DNA from: CAYNRG01 sp964399545
GTDB taxonomy: Bacteria > Bacillota_I > Bacilli_A > Erysipelotrichales > Erysipelotrichaceae
NCBI GenBank assembly: GCA_964399545.1
Contig: CAYNRG010000004.1
Coordinates: 1 to 64,000, forward strand
Direction of reading: 5' to 3'
DNA length: 64,000 nucleotides
The position numbers and the translations under genes are program-made. Positions within the stretch are counted from its first letter, which is position 1, and each line of letters opens with the position of its first letter. The notes below the pieces were generated by a model that saw only the letters and a list, made by a program, of their open reading frames with translations, was not told where the DNA came from and searched no databases. Positions 25,504 to 34,645 of this stretch are shown in pieces.

Positions 25504-27960
25504 ATGATTAATAAAATACTATTAGTGAGTACGATGATTGTTTCGGTTCTATCACATAACATCGCTTTACCAGTGGAAAATGGTGAAGAAGTTTTTGAAG
25601 AAGGAATCCTTGAAGAAACTCTTACAGAGAATAATCTAGAAGAAAATCTTGATGATGAAATTCTTGAAGAAAATGAAGAAGTTCTTGAAGAAAATCTTGA
25701 TGATGAAATTCTTGAAGAAAATGAAGGAGTTCTTGAAGAAAATACTGATGAAGAAACCATAGATGAAGAAGAAGTTATCAATATTGAGAATATAAACGAT
25801 GAAAATTTGGAATCAAGTGATCTCAATCAAGTTGAAAATGTAGAAATTAATAACGTAGTAGAAGGAGAAGAATTAGTAAGTATGACTAATTCTACTCGTA
25901 ATTTTACTGACTATTCAATAGTGGGATCGGAAGAGGAATTGCTTAATGAAATCAATAACTTGAGTGAAATTCCGGGAGATACCAAAACAATAGAGATTAG
26001 TCAAGATATAGCATTAACTCAAGATATATTTATTCAGTTAAGTAAAAATGTTGTTATTTCGTCTAATTCAAATGCGACTTTAACATCCGCAGTAGGAAAG
26101 CCGCATTTTAGAGTAGCACAGTCAGATGGTGGTAATACCCTTACTTTAAATAATTTTACTTTAATTGGAAGCGTTGAAGCAGAATATATTCAAGGTGATG
26201 AATTGATTGGTGATATCACTCAGGCTAGTGCAGGTGGAGGAATTGCCGGTACAACAAGTGGGAAACTGATTATTGAAGGAATGGTATTTAAGTATATCAA
26301 GGAAAAAGCGGTGAATATTAATTCAAAAGGTGGAGTTTTAATTCGTAACTCGAGTTTTGTTGCAAATACTTCCGCAATTGAGGGAACTGTAATAAGAGTT
26401 CAAGGAGATAAAGAAGCCTACGTTATTGAAAATTCGACATTCATAAATAACAAAGGGAATTGTGGAACTTGGATGAATTATGCTAACCCTGTAATCTATA
26501 TGAATAATAGTAATGTTGAAGTGATATTGAAAAATAACACATTTGTCAATAATTATACTTATGTAAAGGGGACAAATTCATCAGCAACTGGAGGTGGAGT
26601 CCTTACAATTAAGCAGTCATCATCTAATGTATTAGTTGAGGGAAATTATTTTTATGGAAATGAAGTTGAAGCATCAATAGGAAGAGGTAACGGGAACGGA
26701 ACAACAGCAGATGGTGGAGCTATTTATTCGTTTTGGAGTACTGGAAAAATGGAAGTTATTGGTAATACATTTCATCAAAATGTAGCTAATGATGAGGGTG
26801 GAGCTATTTCAATCGTTGCTTCAAATAATGAAGGAAATCTTATTGCAAATAATACATTTATAGAAAATCGTTCTAGAGGAAGACAGGTAAGTAATTCTTG
26901 GGGTGTTGGAACTGATGGTGATGATGGTGGTGGAGCCATAGAAGTTAACGGGAACGAGACAAATTTTGGATATGCAAAAATTGCAAATAATACATTTTAT
27001 GCAAATGTCGCAGAAAATGGAATGGCTTTTTCAGGAGATACTGTTCTGAATCAAGGTGGTGCAATCTCGTTTAGATATGCTAATGGTGTAGTAGCCAATA
27101 ATGTAATCGTTGGAAATGAAGCAGGTACTGAAGAAACAAAAAATATCTATGTTGATCCAGCAAATACAGATGTTACTTTATCAAATAACGTTATTGATGA
27201 AGCTGTAATGGATGTATTTTACACAGATGGTCCAACTTTAGGAGAGTTTGATAATACTGTCTTAGCAGGAAATCCTAATGAGGGGTATGAGCAAATTATT
27301 CCAGTATTAATGCCTATTGGACCAAATAACAATAGCAGTGCAACTGGATTGGCAGATGGGCAAGGAATTGATACAGAGGAACTAGATCAGAGAAATTATA
27401 CACGCACAGTATTGCCGGATATAGGTGCACTAGATACTATATATGTTGAATTTAATAGCAATGGTGGATCTTGGTCAAAAGATAGTGGAACATTATTCTA
27501 TGATGGGAGTTTGTTCTATAGTGCAGATGATGAAGGTATCGTGGAAGAACAGCTTATTGTTACTTATCCATCTTCAAGTATAGAAGAAGTGATAGAAGAT
27601 CCGACAGCTCCAGAAGGCTATCAATTTATTGGGTGGCATGATGCAGCCGATTCTACTTCAGTATTATCAGAAGAAGAGTTAAGGAATAAATTATCGGAGT
27701 TAAATGAAAATGTAGTTTTATATGCTATCTATGAAGAAGTTATAGTATCTACACCAGAAGAAACAGTATATTATACTTTGAATTTTATGAATTGTTCTAA
27801 TGGAATAGCGGGACAAGACTGGGTTCAACCTGGAGAGAATGGAACTCCACCGTATGGATTTACATACGAAAGGTCTGAATATATTAATGTTGGTGGAAGC
27901 AGAGATATCTATCCAAAAAATTGCGATGGTGGATTCAAGATTCCAGACACAGGTAAATAA
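25504..27960 (+). CDS. Secreted beta-helix surface protein with acidic repeats
   Basis: The 818-residue protein has a signal peptide (KILLVSTMIVSVLSHNIALP), then a Glu/Asp-rich stretch of about 90 residues made of 16-residue repeats. Residues ~130-610 form a parallel beta-helix with many N-N-T-F turns (for example GNTFHQN, NNTFIEN, NNTFYAN), typical of surface adhesins or polysaccharide-binding 'choice-of-anchor' proteins. A Listeria-Bacteroides-type repeat follows, beginning IYVEFNSNGGSW and including GYQFIGWHDA. The C-terminus is FKIPDTGK, an LPxTG-like motif with no hydrophobic stretch or basic tail, so wall anchoring is doubtful. AGGAGG precedes ATG. Confidence 0.85.
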   Translation: MINKILLVSTMIVSVLSHNIALPVENGEEVFEEGILEETLTENNLEENLDDEILEENEEVLEENLDDEILEENEGVLEENTDEETIDEEEVINIENINDENLESSDLNQVENVEINNVVEGEELVSMTNSTRNFTDYSIVGSEEELLNEINNLSEIPGDTKTIEISQDIALTQDIFIQLSKNVVISSNSNATLTSAVGKPHFRVAQSDGGNTLTLNNFTLIGSVEAEYIQGDELIGDITQASAGGGIAGTTSGKLIIEGMVFKYIKEKAVNINSKGGVLIRNSSFVANTSAIEGTVIRVQGDKEAYVIENSTFINNKGNCGTWMNYANPVIYMNNSNVEVILKNNTFVNNYTYVKGTNSSATGGGVLTIKQSSSNVLVEGNYFYGNEVEASIGRGNGNGTTADGGAIYSFWSTGKMEVIGNTFHQNVANDEGGAISIVASNNEGNLIANNTFIENRSRGRQVSNSWGVGTDGDDGGGAIEVNGNETNFGYAKIANNTFYANVAENGMAFSGDTVLNQGGAISFRYANGVVANNVIVGNEAGTEETKNIYVDPANTDVTLSNNVIDEAVMDVFYTDGPTLGEFDNTVLAGNPNEGYEQIIPVLMPIGPNNNSSATGLADGQGIDTEELDQRNYTRTVLPDIGALDTIYVEFNSNGGSWSKDSGTLFYDGSLFYSADDEGIVEEQLIVTYPSSSIEEVIEDPTAPEGYQFIGWHDAADSTSVLSEEELRNKLSELNENVVLYAIYEEVIVSTPEETVYYTLNFMNCSNGIAGQDWVQPGENGTPPYGFTYERSEYINVGGSRDIYPKNCDGGFKIPDTGK
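25639..25762 (+). repeat. 48-bp tandem repeat inside the surface protein gene
   Basis: A 48-base unit (16 codons, core NLDDEILEEN) occurs about 2.5 times; the first two full units differ at only a few bases. Unit length keeps the frame, so copy-number change would alter only the length of the acidic stalk. Confidence 0.8.
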
Positions 27961-27978
27961 TCAAGTTTGAAAAGAAAC

Positions 27979-28026
27979 AAAAACACCTCTTAGAGTGCGA
28001 GAATGCGATTCTAGGAGGTGTTTTTA
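27979..28026 (+). terminator. Terminator after the surface protein gene
   Basis: AAAACACCTC(C/T)TAGA pairs with CTAGGAGGTGTTTTT around a short loop, ending in a T-tract. The next ~175 bases to 28203 hold nothing recognisable. Confidence 0.8.
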
Positions 28027-28203
28027 AGTGCTTAAGGAAAAGAGAGTGGAATGGAAATAAACTTGAATAAGAGGGCGATTAAAGAGAGGCTATTTTTCAT
28101 AAGGTAAGGGATGAAGGAAACTTACGCATAGCTGAAACATACGCAAGCTAGATTTGTTATATAATCGATGATTTGATTTGGATAAGGAAATCAGAGTAAC
28201 ATA

Positions 28204-29448
28204 TTAAAATTCAACTTTATCAATGATACAGCGAATCGTTAGTGCAAGTCCTTTTAATTTTGAAGTAGGACAAGAGCAGATAGCGATACGAATTCCAAGG
28301 TTTACTTTGACAGTAAAGATGTGATGATTAATTAAAGCTGTATGAAGTTTATCTCGCTGCTGATTATCTTTACAAGCGATAGTGATAAAGAACCCTTCTT
28401 TGTAAGGATAAAGAGGAAGTTGACAATCTTTGGCTTCTTTTAGGAAAAGTGTACTCCGTTCTTTTAATAAATCAATATAAATTTGCTTTTCGGAAATAAA
28501 GTTAAAATAATTGTTAGAAGTTACCCAAGCAAAATTATCCATTGCTGCATTAGGGATATTGCTCCAAATGGCACGAGCACCTTTTTCGAAGACTTGTTCT
28601 AACTGACTAATGACTTGGTTCTGTTGAGCAATTAAGATGAGAGCTCCGCATCGAAGACCATAAGAGGTGCAAGTTTTTGAGCAACTAAATGTTAAAGCAA
28701 CTAGAAGGTTTTTGTGAATGGTGTTTAAAAGGGGGAAGTGTTTACGAGACTGTTTCAAATTATAAGAGTAATCTATATATGCTAAATCTTGTAAAAGAAT
28801 GACAGGAACATCGCAAGCACATTCATTTAAAAAATTTAAAACACAACTCCATTCATCTAAAGTCATAGAATAACCTGTTGGATTATGGCAAGGATCATTG
28901 ATAACAACCATTAACTTTTTTTGTTTTTGAATAATATGGAGACAAGAAGTTTTGAAAGATTGAAGATTAAATAAGCCAGAGGCATTAAAGAGTTGGTAAA
29001 ATTCAGGATGAATATTATATTGTTCAGCCATCACTTCATAGCTTTCCCAAGCGATATTAGGGAGTAGAATAGAATCGCCTTCATCAAGGAAGCTAGAAAA
29101 TGATAAACTAAGGGCGCCACTGCCACCTGGAGTAGCAATCACTGTGTGAGGAAGAGCGATTTTCTCATTTTGAAAAACCCAGTCAAAAACTTGATAGCGA
29201 TAATTTGCATTTCCACTATAGTGAGCAGCGTAGCGAGCTTTGGTTTGACTAGGCAGTGAATTGTAATGTTCAAAAACACTTTTGAATGCGACTAGCTCTC
29301 CCTCATCATCGATAAGTGATCCTACTGTTGCGTTGATAACATGATCGGAACCTAGCTTTTTAATTTCTTCTTTAGCTAATCGAGCAACAGCAAAGACGGT
29401 GTCTGTTAAAGGGTTTGTATTTAGATTTTTTTTTGTAAAATTAGTCAT
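28204..29448 (-). CDS. Aminotransferase class I/II (PLP-dependent)
   Basis: The 414-residue cytoplasmic enzyme of fold type I has ATPGGSGALSLSFSSFLDEGD near residue 105, VINDPCHNPTGYS near 185 and the PLP-Lys in SCSKTCTSYGLRCGAL. These match AAT-I aminotransferases, with Asn-Pro and the Tyr/Gly-Leu-Arg segment intact. The start at 29448 follows AAGGAGA on the minus strand; an upstream in-frame Met at 29478 has no binding site. It could be an aspartate- or aromatic-type transaminase; substrate is not deducible. It has no operon partner. Confidence 0.85.
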   Translation of the reverse strand: MTNFTKKNLNTNPLTDTVFAVARLAKEEIKKLGSDHVINATVGSLIDDEGELVAFKSVFEHYNSLPSQTKARYAAHYSGNANYRYQVFDWVFQNEKIALPHTVIATPGGSGALSLSFSSFLDEGDSILLPNIAWESYEVMAEQYNIHPEFYQLFNASGLFNLQSFKTSCLHIIQKQKKLMVVINDPCHNPTGYSMTLDEWSCVLNFLNECACDVPVILLQDLAYIDYSYNLKQSRKHFPLLNTIHKNLLVALTFSCSKTCTSYGLRCGALILIAQQNQVISQLEQVFEKGARAIWSNIPNAAMDNFAWVTSNNYFNFISEKQIYIDLLKERSTLFLKEAKDCQLPLYPYKEGFFITIACKDNQQRDKLHTALINHHIFTVKVNLGIRIAICSCPTSKLKGLALTIRCIIDKVEF

Positions 29449-29579
29449 GATTAAGTCTCCTTTTATACAATGTATCAAGAAACACTAAGAAGTGCAATGG
29501 AAATTGATATTATCCTTAATTTATGCTAAAATAATGAAGAAGAGAGGGTAAGTGAGAGCTGATTGAGTCTCACTTGGAT

Positions 29580-30017
29580 ATGAAAATGAGAAAAATAATA
29601 GGAATAGCAATGATTATGTTTTTGGTTACTGGTTGTAGTGCTGGAGATAAAAAAATAGTTTGTTCACTAGGTGAAAGTGATTATGGTCTTGCGATAGATT
29701 CTAAAATGACAATATTTGCTTCTTCAAATTCGTCGCCAGTAAAAAAACTGATTATATCTCAATTAATTAAGGAACGAGAAGGTCGTTTGGAAGCTGAAAA
29801 AATTGAAGAATCCTATACAAAGCTTATGGATTTGGCAAAAGAGGAAGAAGGTTTTGCTTTTTCTTATGAAATAGAGGGAGATAACTTGTCTATAGATATT
29901 GAGTATGATTTCGAAAAAATAAGCGAGGAGAAAAAAGAGCAGCTAGGTCTTCAACTTCCTTCAACGCTAGGAGAGGTAGTAGAAGATTTAGAATTAGGTG
30001 GATATACGTGTAAATAG
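29580..30017 (+). CDS. Small lipoprotein (DUF1307/YehR-like)
   Basis: The 145-residue protein has a short lipoprotein signal with lipobox VTGCSAG, the acylated Cys being near residue 20. The mature part has two Cys (one after KKIV, one in the final GYTCK), which may form a disulfide. Length and layout resemble YehR/DUF1307 lipoproteins, whose role is unknown. No strong ribosome binding site is seen, and a TTG six bases upstream is an alternative start. A terminator follows. Confidence 0.65.
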   Translation: MKMRKIIGIAMIMFLVTGCSAGDKKIVCSLGESDYGLAIDSKMTIFASSNSSPVKKLIISQLIKEREGRLEAEKIEESYTKLMDLAKEEEGFAFSYEIEGDNLSIDIEYDFEKISEEKKEQLGLQLPSTLGEVVEDLELGGYTCK

Positions 30018-30043
30018 GTATTTTCTTTGATTCGAATAAGCAT

Positions 30044-30075
30044 AAAAATAGAGATGAATTTGTCTCTATTTTTTT
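30044..30075 (+). terminator. Terminator after the lipoprotein gene
   Basis: AAAAATAGAGA and TCTCTATTTTT pair around an 8-base loop, followed by more T residues. Confidence 0.85.
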
Positions 30076-30403
30076 ACAATAGGATATAAAATAATTAAAT
30101 AAATATAATAAGATTGATAAATTTATTTAAATAATAATTTTTCGTATTTCGAAGATAGAGAGAATATCCATTGGTATCTCCATACCAACCCAAAGTTCAT
30201 TCTTGCGATAGTCAAGATGAGTTTACCTTTATTGCTGTACTTTAACAGGTTACTTCTTTTTCCTATTCTATTGCACTAATATATAATAATGTACAACTTT
30301 ATTACTATATCGCAATAAAAAATATGAGATTTATTTACTGTTACATATGTAATTGAGGTTAGTGAGAAAGAAAATCATATCCTCCTGTAAAAGTGAAATA
30401 AAA
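30076..30403. other. Intergenic region without a recognised gene
   Basis: About 330 AT-rich bases. GGTATCTCCATACC near 30174-30187 is a small inverted repeat. Nothing else is recognised before the promoter at 30404. Confidence 0.4.
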
Positions 30404-30432
30404 TTGGAAATAGGATCAGATTATGATAGAAT
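30404..30432 (+). promoter_or_regulatory. Promoter of the 111-aa membrane protein gene
   Basis: TTGGAA (30404-30409), 17 bases, TAGAAT (30427-30432), with AAAGGAGA and ATG about 45 bases further on. Confidence 0.5.
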
Positions 30433-30487
30433 AAAAATTGTGAATTTAAAAAGAATGTATTAATTTTGATTGAAAGGAGAATAGAAG

Positions 30488-30823
30488 ATGAATCGTTTTT
30501 GGAATAACGTAGGCTATCCAATGAGTGTCTTAATTGTTGGAGGACTATTAATTCGATTTTTATCAGAAAATGTATCTGCAGCAATTCTGACTATCTTGGT
30601 TGCCTTTGTTTGCTTTGCATTTGGAATTAGTTTACATCAAAGGAAGAAAAGTAAAGAATGGGTCCATAAGTTTATAATCGCCTTCTTTTTTATCTTTTTC
30701 TTATTTTGGGATTTAGGATATGTGGTTTTACCTGAATTGAAAAATTTCTTTAATTTTATAGGGATTAATGGAATAGTGATTCGACTGTTTTATGTTTTTT
30801 GTGGATGGAGTTTCTTTAAATAA
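30488..30823 (+). CDS. Small integral membrane protein, unknown function
   Basis: The 111-residue protein has three or four hydrophobic spans: MSVLIVGGLLIRFL, AAILTILVAFVCFAFGISL, FIIAFFFIFFLFWDLGYVVL and a last one near IVIRLFYVFCGW. Charged loops contain HQRKKSKEW. I recognise no family. It is monocistronic with its own promoter and an AAAGGAGA binding site. Nothing nearby hints at its role. Confidence 0.65.
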   Translation: MNRFWNNVGYPMSVLIVGGLLIRFLSENVSAAILTILVAFVCFAFGISLHQRKKSKEWVHKFIIAFFFIFFLFWDLGYVVLPELKNFFNFIGINGIVIRLFYVFCGWSFFK

Positions 30824-31018
30824 GAAAGTGTAGCGTAGCAAGTGTATTAAGGAGATAGTTGCTAATAAAGTATCCGTGAGTAATAATGGGGGTAGGAATA
30901 GTAGATAAAAAAACAATTAGACCCTAATCTAATTGTTTTTTATATTGGCTAACTCCACTTGTTTTTCTGTAGTAGAGTAGGAATAAAGTTTTATTCTAGA
31001 TTCGCTTGATATAAATGT

Positions 31019-31582
31019 CTAGAACCAAGGAAGAGGGAAAACGTTTTGGCTTGAAATAAGTTGCTTTTTCTTCAATGAGGGTCCAATAACATTAAAAATA
31101 AGAACAAGCATTATAAACTCAATAGGTAGTAAGAGCGTATTTTTTAAAAGACTTGCATTAAAATAAAAAATAAACCCTTTTGAGAACATCAATGTACTCC
31201 AAATCGAACCTAAAAAAGCATTAACAAATAGATTAACAACAAACTTTGCTCCTACAATTTTGAGCCATGTGATCTTCGTATCGTATAGAAAGATAGCGTA
31301 AATAAATAATCCAAGCATACTACTTAATGTGTAACCTGGGAAAAAAGGTCCACTAGGACGAATTATGACACCTAAGAGGTCCCCGATGAGCCCACTAACT
31401 AAGGCAGGGATAGGACCGATAATCGCAGCTTCAACAGCACTAAATATGAATGTAGAATAAATACGTAAATTATCCGCAACCGGAATATAGAATGTGCCAA
31501 CTGCAATCTTTAGTGCAATAAAAATTGCCATAATGGCAAGGTATTTGGTTGATGCTAGGTTTTTTGATGATTTTTTAAACAT
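31019..31582 (-). CDS. folT: Folate-specific ECF transporter S component
   Basis: The 187-residue membrane protein has about six spans. ECF S-component features include YLAIMAIFIALKIAVGTFYIP near the start and PALVSGLIGDLLGVIIRPSGPFFPGYTLSSMLG, the folate-family signature. It supplies folate to a shared EcfA-T module encoded elsewhere. The start at 31582 rather than 31642 follows from the perfect AAAAGGAGG before it; the upstream codons lie in a THF riboswitch. This leader makes the folate assignment firm. Confidence 0.92.
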   Translation of the reverse strand: MFKKSSKNLASTKYLAIMAIFIALKIAVGTFYIPVADNLRIYSTFIFSAVEAAIIGPIPALVSGLIGDLLGVIIRPSGPFFPGYTLSSMLGLFIYAIFLYDTKITWLKIVGAKFVVNLFVNAFLGSIWSTLMFSKGFIFYFNASLLKNTLLLPIEFIMLVLIFNVIGPSLKKKQLISSQNVFPLPWF

Positions 31583-31591
31583 AGTAGTTCC

Positions 31592-31618
31592 TCCTTTTCC
31601 CAAAAGATGTGAAAAGGA
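31592..31618 (-). promoter_or_regulatory. RBS-sequestering hairpin of the folT leader
   Basis: On the minus strand TCCTTTTC (31618-31611) pairs with GAAAAGGA (31599-31592), hiding the ribosome binding site of folT. It is the likely switching element of the riboswitch just upstream. Confidence 0.7.
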
Positions 31619-31624
31619 ATCACA

Positions 31625-31722
31625 ACGGTTGGGTATCAACACTACACCGCAAGAAGTCTTTTCGTCTATCTCTTTCCCACAAAAGGGATAGCACTTAACG
31701 CATAGTGTGATCTACTATCTAA
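31625..31722 (-). ncRNA. Tetrahydrofolate (THF) riboswitch
   Basis: The minus-strand leader carries the THF-I landmarks in order: AGTAGATCACAC, GCGTTAAGTG, GGGAAAGA, CGAA, then CTTGCGGTGTAGTG before TTGATACCC. These match the conserved three-way-junction core. It precedes folT, as usual for this class. It most likely represses translation when folate is plentiful, using the hairpin at 31592-31618. Confidence 0.85.
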
Positions 31723-31812
31723 AACTATACCTAGAAAACAAGAAGTTTGTCAAGTTAGACTTTAATAAATCATAAAAATGGGGTAAACTAAAGAAAGAAA
31801 AAGGTGATTAAA

Positions 31813-32697
31813 TTGAAACAAATTGTAACAATAGGGCAATTGGATTGGATTGAAGCTATAGCTAAACATGGAGACGGTATTCTTTTATCGGATGGTTTTC
31901 ATGGTGCACAAAGTCCAAAAAGCTTTACCATGAATGAAATTAAAGAAGGAATTAATCGTACGAAGACGTGTGGGTTAATTTGTGCCGTAAGAATGAATCG
32001 GATGTATGCAGAAAGTGAAATTCAAACAATAGAATCTTATATGAGACAATTGATTGATTGGCATGTCGATTGGATCTATTATCAGGATCCGGCAGTTTAT
32101 ATGGTGGCAGAAACATTAGGTGTTCAAAACAAGTTGGTTTATGATCCAGATACATTGATGACAAATTCAAGAGATGTTCAATATATGCTTGATCAAGGTA
32201 TCCACCATGCGGTTTTATCAAAAGAAATTACATTAGAAGAAATGGTGCAAATTTTAAATAAGCTAGCTCAACCTGTAGAGGCAATCTTGTTTGGCTATTT
32301 AAAGTTAGCTACATCAAAGAGACGATTAATTGAAAGTTATTGTCAAGAAATTGGAGTAGAGAATACACTGTTTAACAGAAAAGATTGTTTTTTAATTGAA
32401 TCTACCCGAAATGAGAAAATGCCGATTGTAGAAGATGAGCATGGAACACATGTTTTTATGGATTATATTCTATGTGCGATGGAGGAGGTGCTTCCATTGC
32501 AACAAGCAGGCCTTGATATTTTGAGGATTGATGGAAATTTTCTAGAGAAAGAAATGATTATTGAGGCTGTTGCAGCATTTAAACAAATTCTAACAGGTTC
32601 TTCACCACAAATGATTGTTGAAGAATTTAAAAAGAAGTATGAAAATTATCCATGGAGTACGGGTTATATGTATCAAAAAACAAATTTAGTGAAGTAA
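31813..32697 (+). CDS. U32-family protein, small partner (YrrN/TrhP1-like)
   Basis: The 294-residue TIM-barrel protein is a short U32-type member. DGILLSDGFHGAQSP, WIYYQDPAVYMVAE and ILRIDGNFLEKEMIIEAV match the smaller of the paired yrrN/yrrO proteins of Bacillus. The pair supports hydroxylation of U34 in tRNA (ho5U), as reported for TrhP-type proteins. The start is TTG 31813 because AAAGGTG stands before it. It is followed after 9 bases by the larger partner. Family is confident, tRNA role is from known relatives. Confidence 0.82.
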   Translation: MKQIVTIGQLDWIEAIAKHGDGILLSDGFHGAQSPKSFTMNEIKEGINRTKTCGLICAVRMNRMYAESEIQTIESYMRQLIDWHVDWIYYQDPAVYMVAETLGVQNKLVYDPDTLMTNSRDVQYMLDQGIHHAVLSKEITLEEMVQILNKLAQPVEAILFGYLKLATSKRRLIESYCQEIGVENTLFNRKDCFLIESTRNEKMPIVEDEHGTHVFMDYILCAMEEVLPLQQAGLDILRIDGNFLEKEMIIEAVAAFKQILTGSSPQMIVEEFKKKYENYPWSTGYMYQKTNLVK

Positions 32698-32706
32698 GGA
32701 GTAATC

Positions 32707-33918
32707 ATGAATAAGACAATTGAGTTATTAGCGCCAGCAGGCGATTTAGAACGGGCTAAAACAGCTATTCGATTTGGAGCCAATGCGGTTTACTTAGGAG
32801 GTAAGCGTTTTTCTTTGCGATCAAGGGCCTCTAATTTTGGACTAGATGAAATAAGAGAAGCTTGTGATTTTGCAAAAAAATACAAAGCACATATCCATGT
32901 CACGATTAATATTATTCCTCATGAGGAAGATTTTGATGGCTTAGAAGATTATGTTTGTGAACTTGAGAAAGCGGGAGTAACAGCAGTTATTGTTGCTTCT
33001 TCAGCGATGATTCAAGTTGTAAAAAGAGTAGCGCCAAAATTAGAGGTTCATTTAAGTACTCAGATGACTACGACTAACTCCAAGGCGATAGATTATTACA
33101 AGCGGTTAGGAGTAGATAGGGTAGTTCTTGCAAGAGAATGTGATTTAGAGGATGTTGTTTCCATTACTCAAGTCTCTTCTTTGCCAACGGAAGCTTTTAT
33201 TCATGGAGGGATGTGTGTTAATTATTCAGGGCGTTGTACTCTAAGCAACCGCATGACACTTCGTGATGCTAATCGAGGAGGTTGTGCTCAATCATGTCGA
33301 TGGAAGTACCATTTATATCAAGGTGAAAATGAAATAAGCACTTCAGATTGTTTATTTTCAATGAGTTCAAAAGATTTAATGGCAGCTGAAGTTGTCTATG
33401 ATTTAATGCAAGCGAATGTGGCTTCTTTGAAGATTGAAGGAAGAATGAAATCCAATTATTATATAGCTACAGTGGTCCAAACTTATCGTCGTCTAATTGA
33501 TGAAATTGCCAATACCGAAAAACCACTGTCTCAGACTCGACTTGCTTATTATCAAAATGAATTTTCTAAAGCTGAAAACAGGCCAACATCGATAGGATTT
33601 TATCAAGGCTTACCTCAGGCTAACGGACACTTATATGGTATTAATGGAGCAGGTGTAACTCATTTGTTTGTGGGAGTGATTTTATCTTATGATAAAATCA
33701 CAAAAGAGGCTATTATTGAAGTTCGTAATGTAATTAAAGAAAATGAAAATTTGGAAGTTTTTGGTCCAAAAGTAAATAATCAAGTTTTCATGATTCAGGA
33801 GTTTACTCGTGATGAAGATGGTGAAAAGATTGAGGTTGCCAATCAACCAATGACTAAGATTCGCTGTAAAATCCCGTTTGATGTAGAACCGCTGGATATG
33901 ATTAGGAGACATCAATAA
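32707..33918 (+). CDS. U32-family protein, large partner (TrhP-like tRNA hydroxylation factor)
   Basis: The 403-residue protein has the U32 signature EAFIHGGMCVNYSGRC, then NRGGCAQSCRWKY, with four Cys that could hold an Fe-S cluster, plus SMSSKDLMAAEVV and SLKIEGRMKSNYYIATV. It was named a collagenase-type peptidase in the past; the present view for close relatives is prephenate-dependent tRNA U34 hydroxylation. Its last base overlaps the next gene (TAATG). Together with two RNA methyltransferases downstream it looks like an RNA-modification operon. Confidence 0.88.
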   Translation: MNKTIELLAPAGDLERAKTAIRFGANAVYLGGKRFSLRSRASNFGLDEIREACDFAKKYKAHIHVTINIIPHEEDFDGLEDYVCELEKAGVTAVIVASSAMIQVVKRVAPKLEVHLSTQMTTTNSKAIDYYKRLGVDRVVLARECDLEDVVSITQVSSLPTEAFIHGGMCVNYSGRCTLSNRMTLRDANRGGCAQSCRWKYHLYQGENEISTSDCLFSMSSKDLMAAEVVYDLMQANVASLKIEGRMKSNYYIATVVQTYRRLIDEIANTEKPLSQTRLAYYQNEFSKAENRPTSIGFYQGLPQANGHLYGINGAGVTHLFVGVILSYDKITKEAIIEVRNVIKENENLEVFGPKVNNQVFMIQEFTRDEDGEKIEVANQPMTKIRCKIPFDVEPLDMIRRHQ

Positions 33919-34643
33919 TGAAGCTAGAAGGAGCACTGAGTGTAAAGGCAGCTCTTTTGGCGAAGAGAAGAGAAGTAACAACTATTTTTGTAGATAAAAA
34001 AAAGAAAGATAAAGATACTGACTTTATTTGTAAAAAAGCGAAAGAGAATAGGGTGAATCTTGTTTTTAAGGAAAGAGACGAGATTGACAAACTTTGCGAT
34101 GGAAAAACTCATGGTGGAGTAATGGCTTATGTAGAAGAGCGGAAAAAGCAGAATCTTGAAGAAGCTTTTCAAGTAGATAATCCCTTTATTTGTATCTTAG
34201 AAGGTGTTGAAGATCCCTTTAATTTAGGATATGCCCTCCGCACTTTGTATAGTGCAGGATGTACAGGAGTTATTCTTCGAAGAAGAGACTGGAGTCATGT
34301 TGATTCGACTATTCTGAAATCTAGTGCTGGCGCAAGTGAATATATTAATTGGATTGAGAGTGATAATCTTCAACAAGATTTAAAGATTTGTAAGCAAAAA
34401 GGTTGCCAAATTTTTTCGGCGATGAGAAAGGATGCAATTCCGTATTTTGATCAAAGTTATAAAGGACCGATGGTTTTAGCTATTGGCGGAGAAATGAGAG
34501 GTCTAAGTAGACAAGTCTTAGATGAAACAGATCAAAATATATATATTCCTTATGCAAATGACTTTAGAAATGCATTAAATGCATCAAGTGCTGTTGCTGC
34601 TATTAGTTTTGAGGTAGTTCGGCAACGACGAGGAGGGAAGTAG
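33918..34643 (+). CDS. SpoU/TrmH-family RNA 2'-O-methyltransferase with atypical motif 3
   Basis: The 241-residue SPOUT methyltransferase should add a methyl group to a ribose in rRNA or tRNA using SAM. Residues ~80-235 hold the knot: LEGVEDPFNLGYALRTLY (motif 1), IGGEMRGLS (motif 2) and ALNASSAVAAISFE (motif 3, normally SLNVSVA). The substitution of Ser-Leu-Asn-Val by Ala-Leu-Asn-Ala may weaken catalysis or change the site. An N-terminal RNA-binding part of ~70 residues is rich in Lys. Its start overlaps the U32 stop. The target nucleotide is unknown. Confidence 0.85.
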   Translation: MKLEGALSVKAALLAKRREVTTIFVDKKKKDKDTDFICKKAKENRVNLVFKERDEIDKLCDGKTHGGVMAYVEERKKQNLEEAFQVDNPFICILEGVEDPFNLGYALRTLYSAGCTGVILRRRDWSHVDSTILKSSAGASEYINWIESDNLQQDLKICKQKGCQIFSAMRKDAIPYFDQSYKGPMVLAIGGEMRGLSRQVLDETDQNIYIPYANDFRNALNASSAVAAISFEVVRQRRGGK

Positions 34644-34645
34644 CT

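Noticed and set aside
25639..27100. Repetitive DNA as a CRISPR array or mobile repeat
   Set aside because: All repeats are in one coding frame and reflect protein repeats; there are no regular unique spacers.
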